Positions 31,874-42,164 of a DNA stretch of 64,000 nt are shown here, one piece after another. The stretch covers positions 1,181,819-1,245,818 of the forward strand of contig JADJZA010000001.1 in NCBI GenBank assembly GCA_016719385.1. Reading direction: 5' to 3'. The notes beneath the pieces are model-generated. The model was not told the origin of the DNA, searched no databases, and saw only the letters and a list, made by a program, of their open reading frames with translations. The stretch comes from Candidatus Microthrix subdominans (GTDB lineage: Bacteria > Actinomycetota > Acidimicrobiia > Acidimicrobiales > Microtrichaceae). Position 1 is the first letter of the stretch. Each line of letters begins with the position of its first letter. A program made the position numbers and the translations under genes.

Positions 31874-33424
31874 ATGGCAGGACCAGACGACGACGATCCG
31901 TTTGCATCGTGGTTCGATGAGAGCGACACCGGTTCGCTCGTGCGACCGGAGGATGCAGCCGGGCCCGACGACGGCTTCGAGTTGCCCGACTGGTCGGCGC
32001 CCCCGACCGGGCAGGTGCCCTCTGTGGTGAGCACCGGCCAGAACGAGCCGGCGACCGGGCCGGTGTATCGGGGCGAGAGCCAAACCCGGGGTGATGATGT
32101 GCCGATGGACTTCGACGATCTTGCCGATACCCACCTTCGCGTGGGCGCCCTCGACGACGAGGGGCAGGATCCCGAGGACAACCCGTATCTGTCGGACAAC
32201 TACTCGATCGACCCCGGTCAGCAGCCTCGGGTGAGCGACCCGGAGGGCGACGGCCCCTCGACCGAGGTGTCCGCCTCGCTGGTGCCACCGCCGCCCGGAC
32301 GGAGCGCTCCCCGCGCACGAGAGGAGCCGGCTCCCCGCCGTCCCGCTCCCGTTCCCGATGGGCCCCGGCGCGCCCCGGCAGGCCCCGCAGGGCCGCGCAC
32401 CTCCTCGTCCTCCGCTCCACCCCAGGCACCCGGGGGTCCACGCCCATCCCGCCGTCCATCCCCCGACCAGGGCAACGGTCCGCCCTCCGGACGGCAGCGT
32501 CGTCCGGCGCCCGCCCCTGACGACGGCGGCCGTCCCTCGCCGACCCCTCGAGCCCGCCGGCCCGAGGACGGGAGCAGCGGGGATCGGAACCTTCCCCAGG
32601 CGATCATGGTCGGCGTCGGTCTGGTGGCCGTTGGCGTCTTGGCGTTCTGGCTCGGCCAGATTCCGGCGATGATCCTCATCGTCGTCGTCCTTGGGGTGTC
32701 GGGCACCGAGATGATGGGTGCGCTGCACCGCGGTGGCTATACCCCGGCCGGACTGGTCGGCCTCGCCGGCATCGTCGGGCTGGTCATCGGCGCCTATCAG
32801 GTGGGCTCTGCGGCCTATCCGATCGTGTTGGGCCTGGCGGTCATGTCCGGCATGATGTGGTACCTGTTCGTCTCCCCCGGGGACCAACCGGTTCAGAACC
32901 TCGGCGCAACGATGCTCGGCATGCTCTACGTCGGCGGCCTCGGCAGCTTCGCTGCCCTGCTGATCGGCCTCGGTCGCGCCTCCCCCGATGGCAAGGGCGG
33001 CGCCTGGTTGCTCTTCGGTGCGGTCGTCGCAGCGGTCACCTACGACACCGCCGGCTACTTCATCGGTAAGACGCTGGGGGCGTCACCGCTCGGCGGTGCC
33101 CTGCGCGCCGTTAGCCCCAACAAAACCCAGGAAGGCCTGCTCGGTGGAGTGGTCGTGTCGATCCTCGTCACGTTCATCTACCTGACGGTCACCTCGCCGG
33201 GGCTGCTCGGCAGCGAGAGCTTCTCCACCCGCACGGCCCTGTTTGCGGTGTTGTGTCCCCTGGCTGCCCCGTTGGGCGACCTGGCCGAGTCGATGCTCAA
33301 GCGCGATCTTCAGGTCAAGGACATGGGCACGGTCCTGCCGTCCCACGGCGGCGTGCTCGATCGCTTCGACGCACTGCTGTTCGTGCTGCCGGTTGCGTAC
33401 TTCGTCACCGTCACCGGCTGGTAA
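31874..33424 (+). CDS. cdsA: phosphatidate cytidylyltransferase with long disordered N-terminus
   Basis: A 516-residue CDP-diacylglycerol synthase, much longer than the usual 260-300. It activates phosphatidic acid with CTP for all membrane phospholipids. Residues 1-235 form a Pro/Asp/Ser/Arg-rich, low-complexity cytoplasmic region. The membrane part (about 240-516) has eight or so helices and the signature SMLKRDLQVKDMGTVLPSHGGVLDRFDALLFVLP at the C-terminus. ATG 31874 is chosen because the upstream extension lacks sense. Such N-terminal extensions occur in other actinobacterial CdsA proteins. It follows frr and precedes dxr in the conserved order. Confidence 0.93.
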   Translation: MAGPDDDDPFASWFDESDTGSLVRPEDAAGPDDGFELPDWSAPPTGQVPSVVSTGQNEPATGPVYRGESQTRGDDVPMDFDDLADTHLRVGALDDEGQDPEDNPYLSDNYSIDPGQQPRVSDPEGDGPSTEVSASLVPPPPGRSAPRAREEPAPRRPAPVPDGPRRAPAGPAGPRTSSSSAPPQAPGGPRPSRRPSPDQGNGPPSGRQRRPAPAPDDGGRPSPTPRARRPEDGSSGDRNLPQAIMVGVGLVAVGVLAFWLGQIPAMILIVVVLGVSGTEMMGALHRGGYTPAGLVGLAGIVGLVIGAYQVGSAAYPIVLGLAVMSGMMWYLFVSPGDQPVQNLGATMLGMLYVGGLGSFAALLIGLGRASPDGKGGAWLLFGAVVAAVTYDTAGYFIGKTLGASPLGGALRAVSPNKTQEGLLGGVVVSILVTFIYLTVTSPGLLGSESFSTRTALFAVLCPLAAPLGDLAESMLKRDLQVKDMGTVLPSHGGVLDRFDALLFVLPVAYFVTVTGW

Positions 33425-33466
33425 GGGCAGAGCCCACATGATCGATCGAGCTCGGGCAGAGCCCGC

Positions 33467-33472
<6 letters not shown>
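33425..33472 (+). repeat. 19-bp direct repeat spanning the cdsA/dxr junction
   Basis: GGGCAGAGCCCACATGATC (33425-33443) and GGGCAGAGCCCGCATGATC (33454-33472) differ by one base and are 29 bp apart. Each contains an ATGATC; the second ATG is the dxr start. The duplicated start region may be a slippage product and offers a second, out-of-frame ATG upstream. Confidence 0.8.
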
Positions 33473-34618
<1,146 letters not shown>

Positions 34619-34633
34619 GGAGACTTCCGCCTG

Positions 34634-36292
34634 ATGACCGACGTGAGCGATACCCGCAGCACGCTGCCCGACGAGCCTCCGGCCGAGGGCGCTGATCAAC
34701 CGACGAACGAGCGGAAGTCCAAGGCCGGAACGACCGTGACGAGCACCAACACGGTGCCGGACGGAACGCTGGACGAGCCGGACATGGAACGGGCCGGGGT
34801 CTGGCGCCTGGCGCTGGTCGTCGCTGCGCTGGTCGCCCTGTGGTGGTGGCAGGGATGGGCCCTCGTCGTCGTGATCCTGGCCCTGCTGTTCATGATCACC
34901 ATGCACGAGCTGGGCCACTACCTCATGGCCAAGCGGGCCGGCATGAAGGTCACGCAGTTCTTCATCGGCTTCGGGCCCCGGATCTGGTCGACCCAACGAG
35001 GCGAGACCGAGTACGGCATCCGAGCCATCCCCGCCGGTGCTTTCGTCAAGGTGCCAGGCATGCTGCGCGACGAGGAGGTGTCGGCCTCGGACGAGGCCCG
35101 CTCCTACCGCCAGGCTTCCTTCAAGGATCGGGTGGCGATGGCATCGGCCGGTTCGGCCATGCACTTTTTGATGGCTTTCATCTTGTTGTTCGCCCACTTC
35201 GCCTTCTTCGACCAGGCCGATCCGGACGTGTGGTCGGTCGAGTCGGTCGTGCCGGGTTCGGCCGCCGCCGAGGCCGGCATGGCATCGGGCGACCGGGTGC
35301 TCTCGGTCGACGGCGCCAAGGTCGGTGGCCAGGAGGACCTCAGCGACGAGGTACGCGCCCGTCCGGGCGAGACGGTACCGATCGTCGTCGAACGGGACGG
35401 CAAGACCCTGGACCTGACGGCCACCCTCGGTACCCGGGCGTCGGTCATCGGCACGGTGGGGGAGGACCTCAGCCTGTTCTTCATCGGCGACCAAGCGGTC
35501 GTCAAGGGCTACGGCGAGCGCGGCGACAAGGCGGGCCTCAGCGAGGACGCCGTCATCACCGAGATCAACGACGTGCCGATCAACTCGGCAGTTGACCTGA
35601 AGGCCGCCACCAAGGCAGCGGCCGGCGGGGTGCTGGAGATCGACTACGTGGCCGATGGCGAAACACGCACCCAGAGCACCTACCTGAAGCTCGGCAAGGC
35701 GGTCGCCGCCACCGAGCCCGAAGGCATGATCGGCACGACATCGGGATACGCCGAGGTTGGCAAAAACCCGGTCGAGGCGGCCGGCGCCTCGGTGACCACC
35801 TTCTGGCAGCTGTCGCGGGACTCGGTCACCGGCCTGGTGACCGTGTTGAACCCGGCCAACCTGGTCGACTTCTTCGGTCGGGCGGCCACCACCGGGCCCT
35901 CCGGCGGCAACGTGTCGGACGAGCCGACCCCGGCTGCGACCGCCCGCCAGGCGAGCATGGAGCAGGACGCAACCCGTCCGATGAGCCTGATCGGCGCCAC
36001 CTCGATCGCCACCGGGCTTGCCGAGGTGGACTGGGGGCAACTGCTGCTGCTGCTCGCCGTGCTCAACATCTTCATCGGGTTGTTCAACTTGGTGCCCCTG
36101 TTGCCGTTCGACGGGGGGCACATCGCCATCGCCTTCTACGAGCGCATCCGCGAGAAGTTGAAGGGCGACGGCCGTCGCTACTTCATCGACCCCGCCAAGA
36201 TGTACCCGGTGGCGGTGATCGTGGTCGGCGTGTTGGGGCTGCTCTTCCTCAGTACGGTGTATATGGACGTGGTGAGCCCGATCAAACTCTGA
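34634..36292 (+). CDS. rseP: RIP zinc metalloprotease (site-2 protease, RseP/Rip1-like)
   Basis: A 552-residue M50 intramembrane protease. It cleaves membrane-bound anti-sigma factors or signal-peptide remnants. The zinc site HELGH lies at about residues 91-95 within the first transmembrane helix, and the third ligand motif is LVPLLPFDGGHI near residue 500. At least one PDZ domain is clear (VVPGSAAAEAGMASGDRVLSVDG), with a second PDZ-like copy (GERGDKAGLSEDAVITEINDVP). The first 55 residues are a Thr/Asp/Pro-rich cytoplasmic extension. It is 15 nt after dxr, so co-transcription is likely. Substrates cannot be read from the window. Confidence 0.93.
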   Translation: MTDVSDTRSTLPDEPPAEGADQPTNERKSKAGTTVTSTNTVPDGTLDEPDMERAGVWRLALVVAALVALWWWQGWALVVVILALLFMITMHELGHYLMAKRAGMKVTQFFIGFGPRIWSTQRGETEYGIRAIPAGAFVKVPGMLRDEEVSASDEARSYRQASFKDRVAMASAGSAMHFLMAFILLFAHFAFFDQADPDVWSVESVVPGSAAAEAGMASGDRVLSVDGAKVGGQEDLSDEVRARPGETVPIVVERDGKTLDLTATLGTRASVIGTVGEDLSLFFIGDQAVVKGYGERGDKAGLSEDAVITEINDVPINSAVDLKAATKAAAGGVLEIDYVADGETRTQSTYLKLGKAVAATEPEGMIGTTSGYAEVGKNPVEAAGASVTTFWQLSRDSVTGLVTVLNPANLVDFFGRAATTGPSGGNVSDEPTPAATARQASMEQDATRPMSLIGATSIATGLAEVDWGQLLLLLAVLNIFIGLFNLVPLLPFDGGHIAIAFYERIREKLKGDGRRYFIDPAKMYPVAVIVVGVLGLLFLSTVYMDVVSPIKL

Positions 36293-36362
36293 TCCCGGCA
36301 GACCCGGAACGACCAAGCACGAGGACGGTCCAGCTACCGGGCGGTCCCAGACAAAGGACGGC

Positions 36363-37598
36363 ATGGACCCAGGAGCTTCCAGCACCATCAAACGGCGGCC
36401 GACCCGCAGGATCATGGTGGGCGACGTGCCCGTCGGCGACGGCGCCCCCGTCAGCGTCCAGTCGATGACGATCACCAAGACCGCCGACGTCGATGGGACC
36501 CTGGCCCAGATCTACGCCCTGGCCGCTGCCGGGGCCGACATCGTGCGCTGTACCTGCAACGACGCCGAGGCCGCCGAGGGTCTGGCGAGAATCGTGCCCC
36601 GCAGCCCGGTGCCGATCGTCGCCGACATCCACCATCAGTACAAGATGGCGCTCGCCGCGTTAGAGGCGGGGGTGGCATGCCTGCGGCTCAACCCGGGCAA
36701 CATCCGCCGCCCCGAGCACATCAAGACCGTCGCCATGGAAGCCAAGGACCGGGGGGTGCCGATCCGTATCGGCGTCAACGGCGGCTCGCTCGATCCCAAG
36801 CTGTACGAGCGTTATGGCGGCAAGGTCACCCCCGAGGCGATGGTCGAATCGGCACAGATGGAGATGGCCTACTTCGACGAGGTGGGCTTCGAGGACATCA
36901 AGATCTCGGTCAAGGCCTCCAACGTGCCCCTGATGATCGAGGCCTACCGCCAGCTGGCCGACGTCACCGACCACCCGCTGCACCTGGGGGTCACCGAGGC
37001 CGGTCCGCTGCCCGGTGGCTACATCAAGGCCACCGCCGGCATCGCCACGCTGCTCGCCGAGGGCATCGGCGACACGATCCGCTATTCGCTCACCGCCGAT
37101 CCGGTGGAGGAGGTGCGCGCCGGCCGTCAGCTGCTCGAGGCGATGGGCCTACGCGAGCGCAAAGGCGTTGACCTGATCGCGTGTCCGTCGTGTGGTCGGG
37201 CCGAGGTGGATGTGATCGGCGTGGCCGAGCGGGCCCAGAAGGCATTCGGTGAACGCCAGATCCCGTTGCAGGTAGCTGTGATGGGCTGCGTGGTCAACGG
37301 GCCGGGCGAAGCCCGCGACGCCGACTTGGGCATCGCCGCCGGCAACAAGCGGGGCCACCTGTTCGTCAAAGGCGAGAACGTGGCGGTCGTGCCCGAGGAC
37401 GAGATGGTCGACACCCTGGTCGAGTGGGCCGATTACATCGTCGAGCACGGCACCGAAGCGGCCCTCGATCGGGCCCGCAACACCAAGGCGGAGGCCAAGA
37501 AGGCAGCGGCCGAGGACCGGGCCCGCAACCTGGGCGAACGGGGCGACGACGCCAACGACTCCGAGGCGGTCGTCGAGCTGATCCGCAAGACCACCTGA
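36363..37598 (+). CDS. ispG: 4-hydroxy-3-methylbut-2-en-1-yl diphosphate synthase IspG
   Basis: A 411-residue iron-sulfur enzyme of the MEP pathway that makes HMBPP from MEcPP. The TIM-barrel part shows VQSMTITKTADVDGT and IVADIHHQYKMALAALEAG, with RIGVNGGSL near residue 137. The 4Fe-4S site is CPSCGR and CVVNGPGEARDADLGIA near residues 276-325. The C-terminal 55 residues are an Ala/Lys/Glu-rich extension beyond the usual end. The start ATG 36363 is 70 nt after rseP. In many actinobacteria proS follows; here a tandem repeat array and three minus-strand genes intervene. Confidence 0.95.
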   Translation: MDPGASSTIKRRPTRRIMVGDVPVGDGAPVSVQSMTITKTADVDGTLAQIYALAAAGADIVRCTCNDAEAAEGLARIVPRSPVPIVADIHHQYKMALAALEAGVACLRLNPGNIRRPEHIKTVAMEAKDRGVPIRIGVNGGSLDPKLYERYGGKVTPEAMVESAQMEMAYFDEVGFEDIKISVKASNVPLMIEAYRQLADVTDHPLHLGVTEAGPLPGGYIKATAGIATLLAEGIGDTIRYSLTADPVEEVRAGRQLLEAMGLRERKGVDLIACPSCGRAEVDVIGVAERAQKAFGERQIPLQVAVMGCVVNGPGEARDADLGIAAGNKRGHLFVKGENVAVVPEDEMVDTLVEWADYIVEHGTEAALDRARNTKAEAKKAAAEDRARNLGERGDDANDSEAVVELIRKTT

Positions 37599-37613
37599 GC
37601 CGGGCCGCCCGCA

Positions 37614-37635
37614 CACCCACCCACCCACCCACCCA
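37614..37635. repeat. ACCC microsatellite after ispG
   Basis: Five tandem ACCC units run from about 37614 and the tract ends in AACC at the first unit of the larger repeat array. It is simple-sequence DNA outside any gene. Confidence 0.8.
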
Positions 37636-37638
37636 ACC

Positions 37639-37985
37639 GAAGTCGGGAGTGGAAACGACCGTCTGGGCGCGTTTTGGCCTCCCCGGTTCGGAACCCTTGT
37701 GGAAGTCGGGAGTGGAAACGACCGTCTGGGCGCGCTTTGGGCTCCCCGGTTCGGCGTGGTTCGGGAGCCCTTATCGAAGTCGGGAGTGGAAACGACCATC
37801 TGGGCGCGCTTTGGGCTCCCCGGTTCGGCGTGGTTTGGGAGCCCCTATCGAAGTCGGGAGTGGAAACGACCGTCTGGGCGCGCTTTGGGCTCCCCGGTTC
37901 GGCGTGGTTCGGGGGCCCTTCACGAAGTCGGGAGTGGAAACGACCGTCTGGGCGTGCTTTGGGCTCCCCGGTTGGGAGGTGGGGT
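37639..37985. repeat. 74-bp tandem repeat array, five copies, with hairpins
   Basis: Copies begin at 37639, 37702, 37776, 37850 and 37924 (spacings 63, 74, 74, 74); each opens with GAAGTCGGGAGTGGAAACGA and continues with a CTGGGCGCG-like block. Copies 2 and 3 contain perfect GGGCTCCC/GGGAGCCC stems with 16-nt loops; copy 4 has the same with one G-U pair, copy 1 is shorter and copy 5 diverges after the first arm. The array fills most of the 403 bp between the convergent ispG and nagA genes. It is not CRISPR (no unique spacers) and no protein is convincingly encoded. Function is unknown: a REP-like element or terminator cluster is possible. Confidence 0.88.
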
Positions 37986-38001
37986 AGAGGTGATCGCTGG
38001 G

Positions 38002-39168
38002 TCAGTCAGGGTCGGCGACGAACCGGTCGCCGTCAATCCAGGTGGAGCCGACGGTCCAGCTGGGCGTCCAGCGCACCAGGTCGGCCCGAGCACCCACCTC
38101 GAGGGTGCCCAGGTCGGTACGACCGATCGCCCGTGCCGGTTGGCGGGTGAACGCGTCGAGCACCCACCCGGGATCGAAGCCGGCGCCGACCAGCCCGGCG
38201 ACCACCATCGCCCCGCTGTGGATGCCCCCGGCGAGCACGGAAGGGTCATCCGCCGTTGACCGGCCGGCGGCGTCGTCCCGATCGGCCGCCACCCGGGGTG
38301 CACGGTCGGTGACTCCGGTCTCGGCGACCGCATCGGTGACCAGCACGCAGCGGTCGGGCGCCGCCCGTCGGACCAGCTGGATCAGGTCGGCATGGACGTG
38401 GACGAGGTCGCCGATCAGTCCCAGCGTGAGGCGATCGTCGACCAGCGCTGCGCCGACGACGCCCGGCTCCCGCTGGTGCAGGCCCCGTTGGGCATTGCCC
38501 AGGTGGGTCACCATCGAGGCGCCCACGCCGGCGGCGTGGTGCACCTGCTCGGCGGTGGCATCGGAGTGGCCGATCGAGACGACCACGCCGGCCCGCCGGA
38601 GTGCGACGATCAGGTCGTCGGCACCCCCCAGCTCGGGGGCCAGGGTGACGATGGCGAGCGCCCCCAGGGGCAGCCGGGCTAGGGCGTCGGCGTGCCCGGG
38701 CGAGGGATCGAGACGGAAACGGCTCGGGTGTGCCCCCAGGCGGGATGGCGCGATGAACGGTCCCTCCAGGTGCACGCCGAGCAGCCGGGCACCGGTCGCA
38801 GCGCCCGCCGGGCGGTCCCGACGCTCCTCCTCGGTGGCAGCGATCTGGCCGAGCAGCCGCTCGAAGGGCCCGGTGATGAAGGTTGGCGCCACAGCGGTGA
38901 CGCCGGCCGCAGCGAGCGAGCGGCGCCACGGGCCCCAGAGCGAGGGCGGGGTGGAGCCGAGGTCGATGCCCACGCCGCCGTTGCACTGCAGGTCGATCAG
39001 CCCCGGAGTGAGCGTTCCCGGTGTCGGGTCGGGCGCCCCGGCGGGGGCGTCGCCCCACCGGATCTCCCTCAGCCGGCCGTCGTCGTGGGCGACCCACACC
39101 GGCCCGTCGAGGCGACCGTCGCTTCGCAGGCCCCGCTGCGCTGCGATCCAGGCCACGGGATTGGTCAT
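38002..39168 (-). CDS. nagA: N-acetylglucosamine-6-phosphate deacetylase
   Basis: A 388-residue amidohydrolase-superfamily NagA. It removes acetate from GlcNAc-6-P in amino-sugar and cell-wall recycling. Seen are LTPGLIDLQCNGGVGIDLG, VHLEGPFIAP (metal-binding Glu), SIGHSDAT (His), THLGNAQRGLHQREPG (His; Gly replaces the common Phe), DLVHVHADL and LVTDAVAETG (catalytic Asp). ATG 39168 gives the usual N-terminus. It is third in a minus-strand set after the amine-oxidase and C69 genes, with an 80-nt gap. No nagB or transporter is adjacent, so the pathway is completed elsewhere, if at all. Confidence 0.88.
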   Translation of the reverse strand: MTNPVAWIAAQRGLRSDGRLDGPVWVAHDDGRLREIRWGDAPAGAPDPTPGTLTPGLIDLQCNGGVGIDLGSTPPSLWGPWRRSLAAAGVTAVAPTFITGPFERLLGQIAATEEERRDRPAGAATGARLLGVHLEGPFIAPSRLGAHPSRFRLDPSPGHADALARLPLGALAIVTLAPELGGADDLIVALRRAGVVVSIGHSDATAEQVHHAAGVGASMVTHLGNAQRGLHQREPGVVGAALVDDRLTLGLIGDLVHVHADLIQLVRRAAPDRCVLVTDAVAETGVTDRAPRVAADRDDAAGRSTADDPSVLAGGIHSGAMVVAGLVGAGFDPGWVLDAFTRQPARAIGRTDLGTLEVGARADLVRWTPSWTVGSTWIDGDRFVADPD

Positions 39169-39248
39169 CGGAGCAACCGGATCGCCTGAGCGCCGCTGGT
39201 CACGCGAGCGAGCCGTTCGCGCGCGGTGCGCAATCGGACGCCGCCGGG

Positions 39249-40472
39249 TCACCCACCGGAACCAGCGCCCACGCGGTCGGCGGCAGCGGCGAGCGCAGAA
39301 CGCACGTCGGCCGACCAGGCAGCGCCGCCGTCGAGGGGCGGTCGCCCGGGGCGCTGGGTGGCCTGCTCCCAGATGCGGTCCTCGACCGGGTCGAGCACCA
39401 TCCTCACCTCGGCGAGCGCGTCGGGGCTGGCCTCGACCGCATCGGCCAGGCCGCCGACGACCGCCCAGGTCGCCGCGTCGCCGAGCACCTCGGGCATCCA
39501 TCCAGTGCCGCAGGGCACGAAGATCGAACAACACGGCGAGCCGAGCGCAGCGACGGTGCGGGGGCGCTCCTCCCTGTCGGCAGGCAGCCAGGTGACCAAG
39601 GAGGCGGTCGTGCGTTGGTAGTCGCGCACGTGCATGCACACGCTGATGCCCGAAAAATCGTCACGGACGTCGTCGGGCGGCGCCACCACCTCGCCGTCGT
39701 TGCGGGTGCGGCCGACCGGGTCGCCCCAGGGCACGGGGCCGTGGCTGCGCAGCACCGCCACCGCGTCGGCGGGCGTGGGCGCTTCGCCGGGCGAGGCGAC
39801 GAAGGCCGAGGTGCAGGCCAGGCGGTGGTCGGCCAGCTCGGTGGGCACGTCCGGGTTGCGCCGCTGCCCCCAGGTTGTGGGGTCGGCGCCTCCGCCATGG
39901 CGTTCCCAGGTGGCGTCGTCGGTCAGCCGGTTGGAGATCGCTCCGCCCCCGGGTAGTTCACGCGCCACCCAGGCCGAAGCGCTGGTCTCGAGCTGCCAGA
40001 CCGTTCCCGGGTCGGCGATGAGGAACGAGGACCAGTAAGGCTCGGTGCCCGTCGCAGCGTCGTCGCCGCGCTCGCCGCCCCCGCCCTGGCCGTAGCGTTC
40101 GAGGAACCGGCCGATGAGAAACACGGCGTGGGCAGCGTCCTTGGCCCCTTCGGCGGCAAGACGCACGAGGTCCATGCCGATCAGCGCCGGTTGAGCCGAG
40201 GCCGGGTCGTCGGTGGTCCAGATCTTCTCGTTGCCGACGGCCACCCGTTGGGTGGACAGCGCGGTTTCGGCACCCCACAGCCAGTCCGGCTGGCTGAGCA
40301 GCACGCCGACCGAACCTGGGTCCTCGCCAAGCTTCAGGTACTGGGTGGGCAGCCGGTTGCCGGCGGGCCGGGGGCTCTTGTAGCGCAGCACCTGTGGCTC
40401 GGCGACGGGCCGGTCGGAGTTCTTGGCGAACAGGGTGCCGGTCGGGGTGGTCACGGCAAAGGTGTCACACAT
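39249..40472 (-). CDS. C69-family (secernin-like) peptidase
   Basis: A 407-residue Ntn-hydrolase. The N-terminus MCDTFAVTTPTGTLFAKNSDRP is the hallmark of the C69 dipeptidase/secernin group: Met is removed and Cys2 becomes the nucleophile. GVLLSQPDWLWGAETA and the region around FLERYGQGG and DPGTVWQLETSASAWVARELP are also typical. Related enzymes cleave dipeptides or linear amides. The ATG 40472 overlaps the amine-oxidase gene upstream by 8 nt, so the two are translationally coupled. The pairing suggests consecutive steps on nitrogen compounds, but the substrate is unknown. Confidence 0.82.
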   Translation of the reverse strand: MCDTFAVTTPTGTLFAKNSDRPVAEPQVLRYKSPRPAGNRLPTQYLKLGEDPGSVGVLLSQPDWLWGAETALSTQRVAVGNEKIWTTDDPASAQPALIGMDLVRLAAEGAKDAAHAVFLIGRFLERYGQGGGGERGDDAATGTEPYWSSFLIADPGTVWQLETSASAWVARELPGGGAISNRLTDDATWERHGGGADPTTWGQRRNPDVPTELADHRLACTSAFVASPGEAPTPADAVAVLRSHGPVPWGDPVGRTRNDGEVVAPPDDVRDDFSGISVCMHVRDYQRTTASLVTWLPADREERPRTVAALGSPCCSIFVPCGTGWMPEVLGDAATWAVVGGLADAVEASPDALAEVRMVLDPVEDRIWEQATQRPGRPPLDGGAAWSADVRSALAAAADRVGAGSGG

Positions 40473-42000
40473 CTGTTCGCTCCGTTGGGCTGTGGTGCGG
40501 GTCGCGGCCGTGCGGGTCGCCGTCGTACCGGTGATGGGCCCCCGAAGGGGCATTCGGCTGGAGCTGGTTGGCCACCTCGGCGGCGGTGGTCCGGCCTGAT
40601 TCGATGGCGCCGTCGATGTAGCCCACCCATCGGGTGGCGCATTCGCTGCCCGCCCAATGGATCGGGCCCACGGGATGGCGCAGCTCCGGGCCCCAGCGGG
40701 TCCACGCCCCCGGCGGCAGGTGGGCGCCGTAGCAGCCGCGGGTGTGGGGCTCCGCCGACCAGTCGAGGTCGACGTAGTCCTGCGGCGCCGCCGCCTTCTC
40801 GCCGAGGGCGGCCACCAGGTGGTCGACGACCATCTGACGTCGGTCCTGCTGGGAGTGGCGCCCGGCGGCGGTGGCGTGAGCGGCCTCAAAGAACCCGGTG
40901 ATCACTCCCGGCCCGTCAGGCACGTGGTTCGGAGCGGTGCTGTCGAAGGTGGCGCCGACGACAGCGCCCGGGGCGATCACCTGGCCGGACAGACCGGCCG
41001 CCCGCCAAAACGGCGTCGGATAGATGACGTGGAACTTGATGACCGAGCCGCCGGGCATGTTGGCCATGAGCTGATCGCGGGCGGGCGGCAACGTCGGATC
41101 GAAGGCGATGCGCTGGGCGACGGTCGGCGGTACGGCGACGATCACCCGGCGGGCACGCAGCCATTCGATCCTGGCTCCGGTGGAGCCCCCTGGGCCCATG
41201 GTGCCGCCAAGGTCAGAGCCGACGGCGGCCGGAGCGCGGCGCTGGACGGTGACGGTGACTCCGTCGTTGTCCCTGTCCCAATCGAGGCCGAGCACCTCGC
41301 TGTCGAGCTGCACCCCTCCGGGGAGTTGCTCGGCCAGCCTCCGGGCCAGCGGTTCGAGCCCGCCGACGATCCGACGCTCCTGGGCGCCGCCCGTGGTGTC
41401 GGTCAGCGCGCTCCACCCGCCGGCTGCGGCCACGTAGTGGGCCACGTGCAACAGCGACAGGTCGGCGGAGGTGGCGGCGAACACCGCTTGAACGCCCACC
41501 TCGAACAGTTCGGTCGCAGCGCCAGGCACACCCCGGCCGTCGATCCAGGTGGCCAGCGTCTGGCGGTCCAACGCAGCGGCCTTCGGGGCCTGCCAAGGTG
41601 CGTCGGTCGGAACGGTGTCCGCCAGCGCCTCAAGGGCGGCGACCAGCTCGAGGTAGCCGAGCAGCTCCTCTTTGGCGAAGGCCAGTGCCGGGCTGGCCAC
41701 CCGCACGACGGTGCCGGCCCGTACGACGACATCGTCGCCGTCGTCGTACTGCGGGTAGGTGTCGACGCCCAGCTCGTCGGCCAGGGCGGCGATGCGGCTC
41801 TGCCCCGGCCCGATCCACTGCCCGCCCAGGTCGAGGGTCACCCCCGATCGCTCGACGGTGTGGGTGCGTCCGCCCACCCGGTTGCGCGCTTCGAGCACGA
41901 CGACCTTCAAGCCCGCGCCTGCCAGCGCCCGGGCGGCGCTCAGCCCGGCGAACCCGGCCCCGACAACGATCACGTCGGCGTCAGCGTCGGCATCGGTCAT
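40465..42000 (-). CDS. flavin-dependent amine oxidase
   Basis: A 511-residue FAD enzyme of the monoamine oxidase family. The dinucleotide-binding site VIVVGAGFAGLSAARALAGAG at residues 9-29 is followed by LEARNRVGGRTHTV and LDLGGQWIGPGQSRI. The C-terminal FAD motif is HWAGSECATRWVGYIDGAIESGRTTA. It oxidises primary or secondary amines to aldehydes with release of ammonia and H2O2. It is first in the minus-strand set and overlaps the peptidase by 8 nt. It diverges from proS; the 164 bp between hold the proS promoter on the other strand. The particular amine is not identifiable. Confidence 0.88.
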   Translation of the reverse strand: MTDADADADVIVVGAGFAGLSAARALAGAGLKVVVLEARNRVGGRTHTVERSGVTLDLGGQWIGPGQSRIAALADELGVDTYPQYDDGDDVVVRAGTVVRVASPALAFAKEELLGYLELVAALEALADTVPTDAPWQAPKAAALDRQTLATWIDGRGVPGAATELFEVGVQAVFAATSADLSLLHVAHYVAAAGGWSALTDTTGGAQERRIVGGLEPLARRLAEQLPGGVQLDSEVLGLDWDRDNDGVTVTVQRRAPAAVGSDLGGTMGPGGSTGARIEWLRARRVIVAVPPTVAQRIAFDPTLPPARDQLMANMPGGSVIKFHVIYPTPFWRAAGLSGQVIAPGAVVGATFDSTAPNHVPDGPGVITGFFEAAHATAAGRHSQQDRRQMVVDHLVAALGEKAAAPQDYVDLDWSAEPHTRGCYGAHLPPGAWTRWGPELRHPVGPIHWAGSECATRWVGYIDGAIESGRTTAAEVANQLQPNAPSGAHHRYDGDPHGRDPHHSPTERTDV

Positions 42001-42152
42001 AGGGCGATCGCAGCAACGACGGCTGCCATGCCGGCCGATCGGTCGGCGCTGTCGAATTCACTCACGAACACCCCCTCGGCTCGGTCGTCCACCAGTGTCG
42101 CGCCCCGACGCTCGCCATTCTGCCGAATCGGCTCGGGGCCGACGGCTGCGCC

Positions 42153-42158
42153 TACGAT
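42153..42158 (+). promoter_or_regulatory. -10 box of proS, leaderless
   Basis: TACGAT ends 6 nt before the GTG start of proS, and no ribosome binding site is visible. The same spacing recurs at other genes in this window, so transcription probably starts at the GTG. Confidence 0.55.
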
Positions 42159-42164
42159 CGACGC

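Noticed and set aside
37639..37985. CRISPR array
   Set aside because: Units are near-identical along the whole 74 bp; there are no unique spacers and no cas gene nearby.
37674..38259. Repeat-encoded proteins on either strand of the array
   Set aside because: Several frames stay open because the unit lacks stops, but the peptides follow the repeat and no start, binding site or family match is present.
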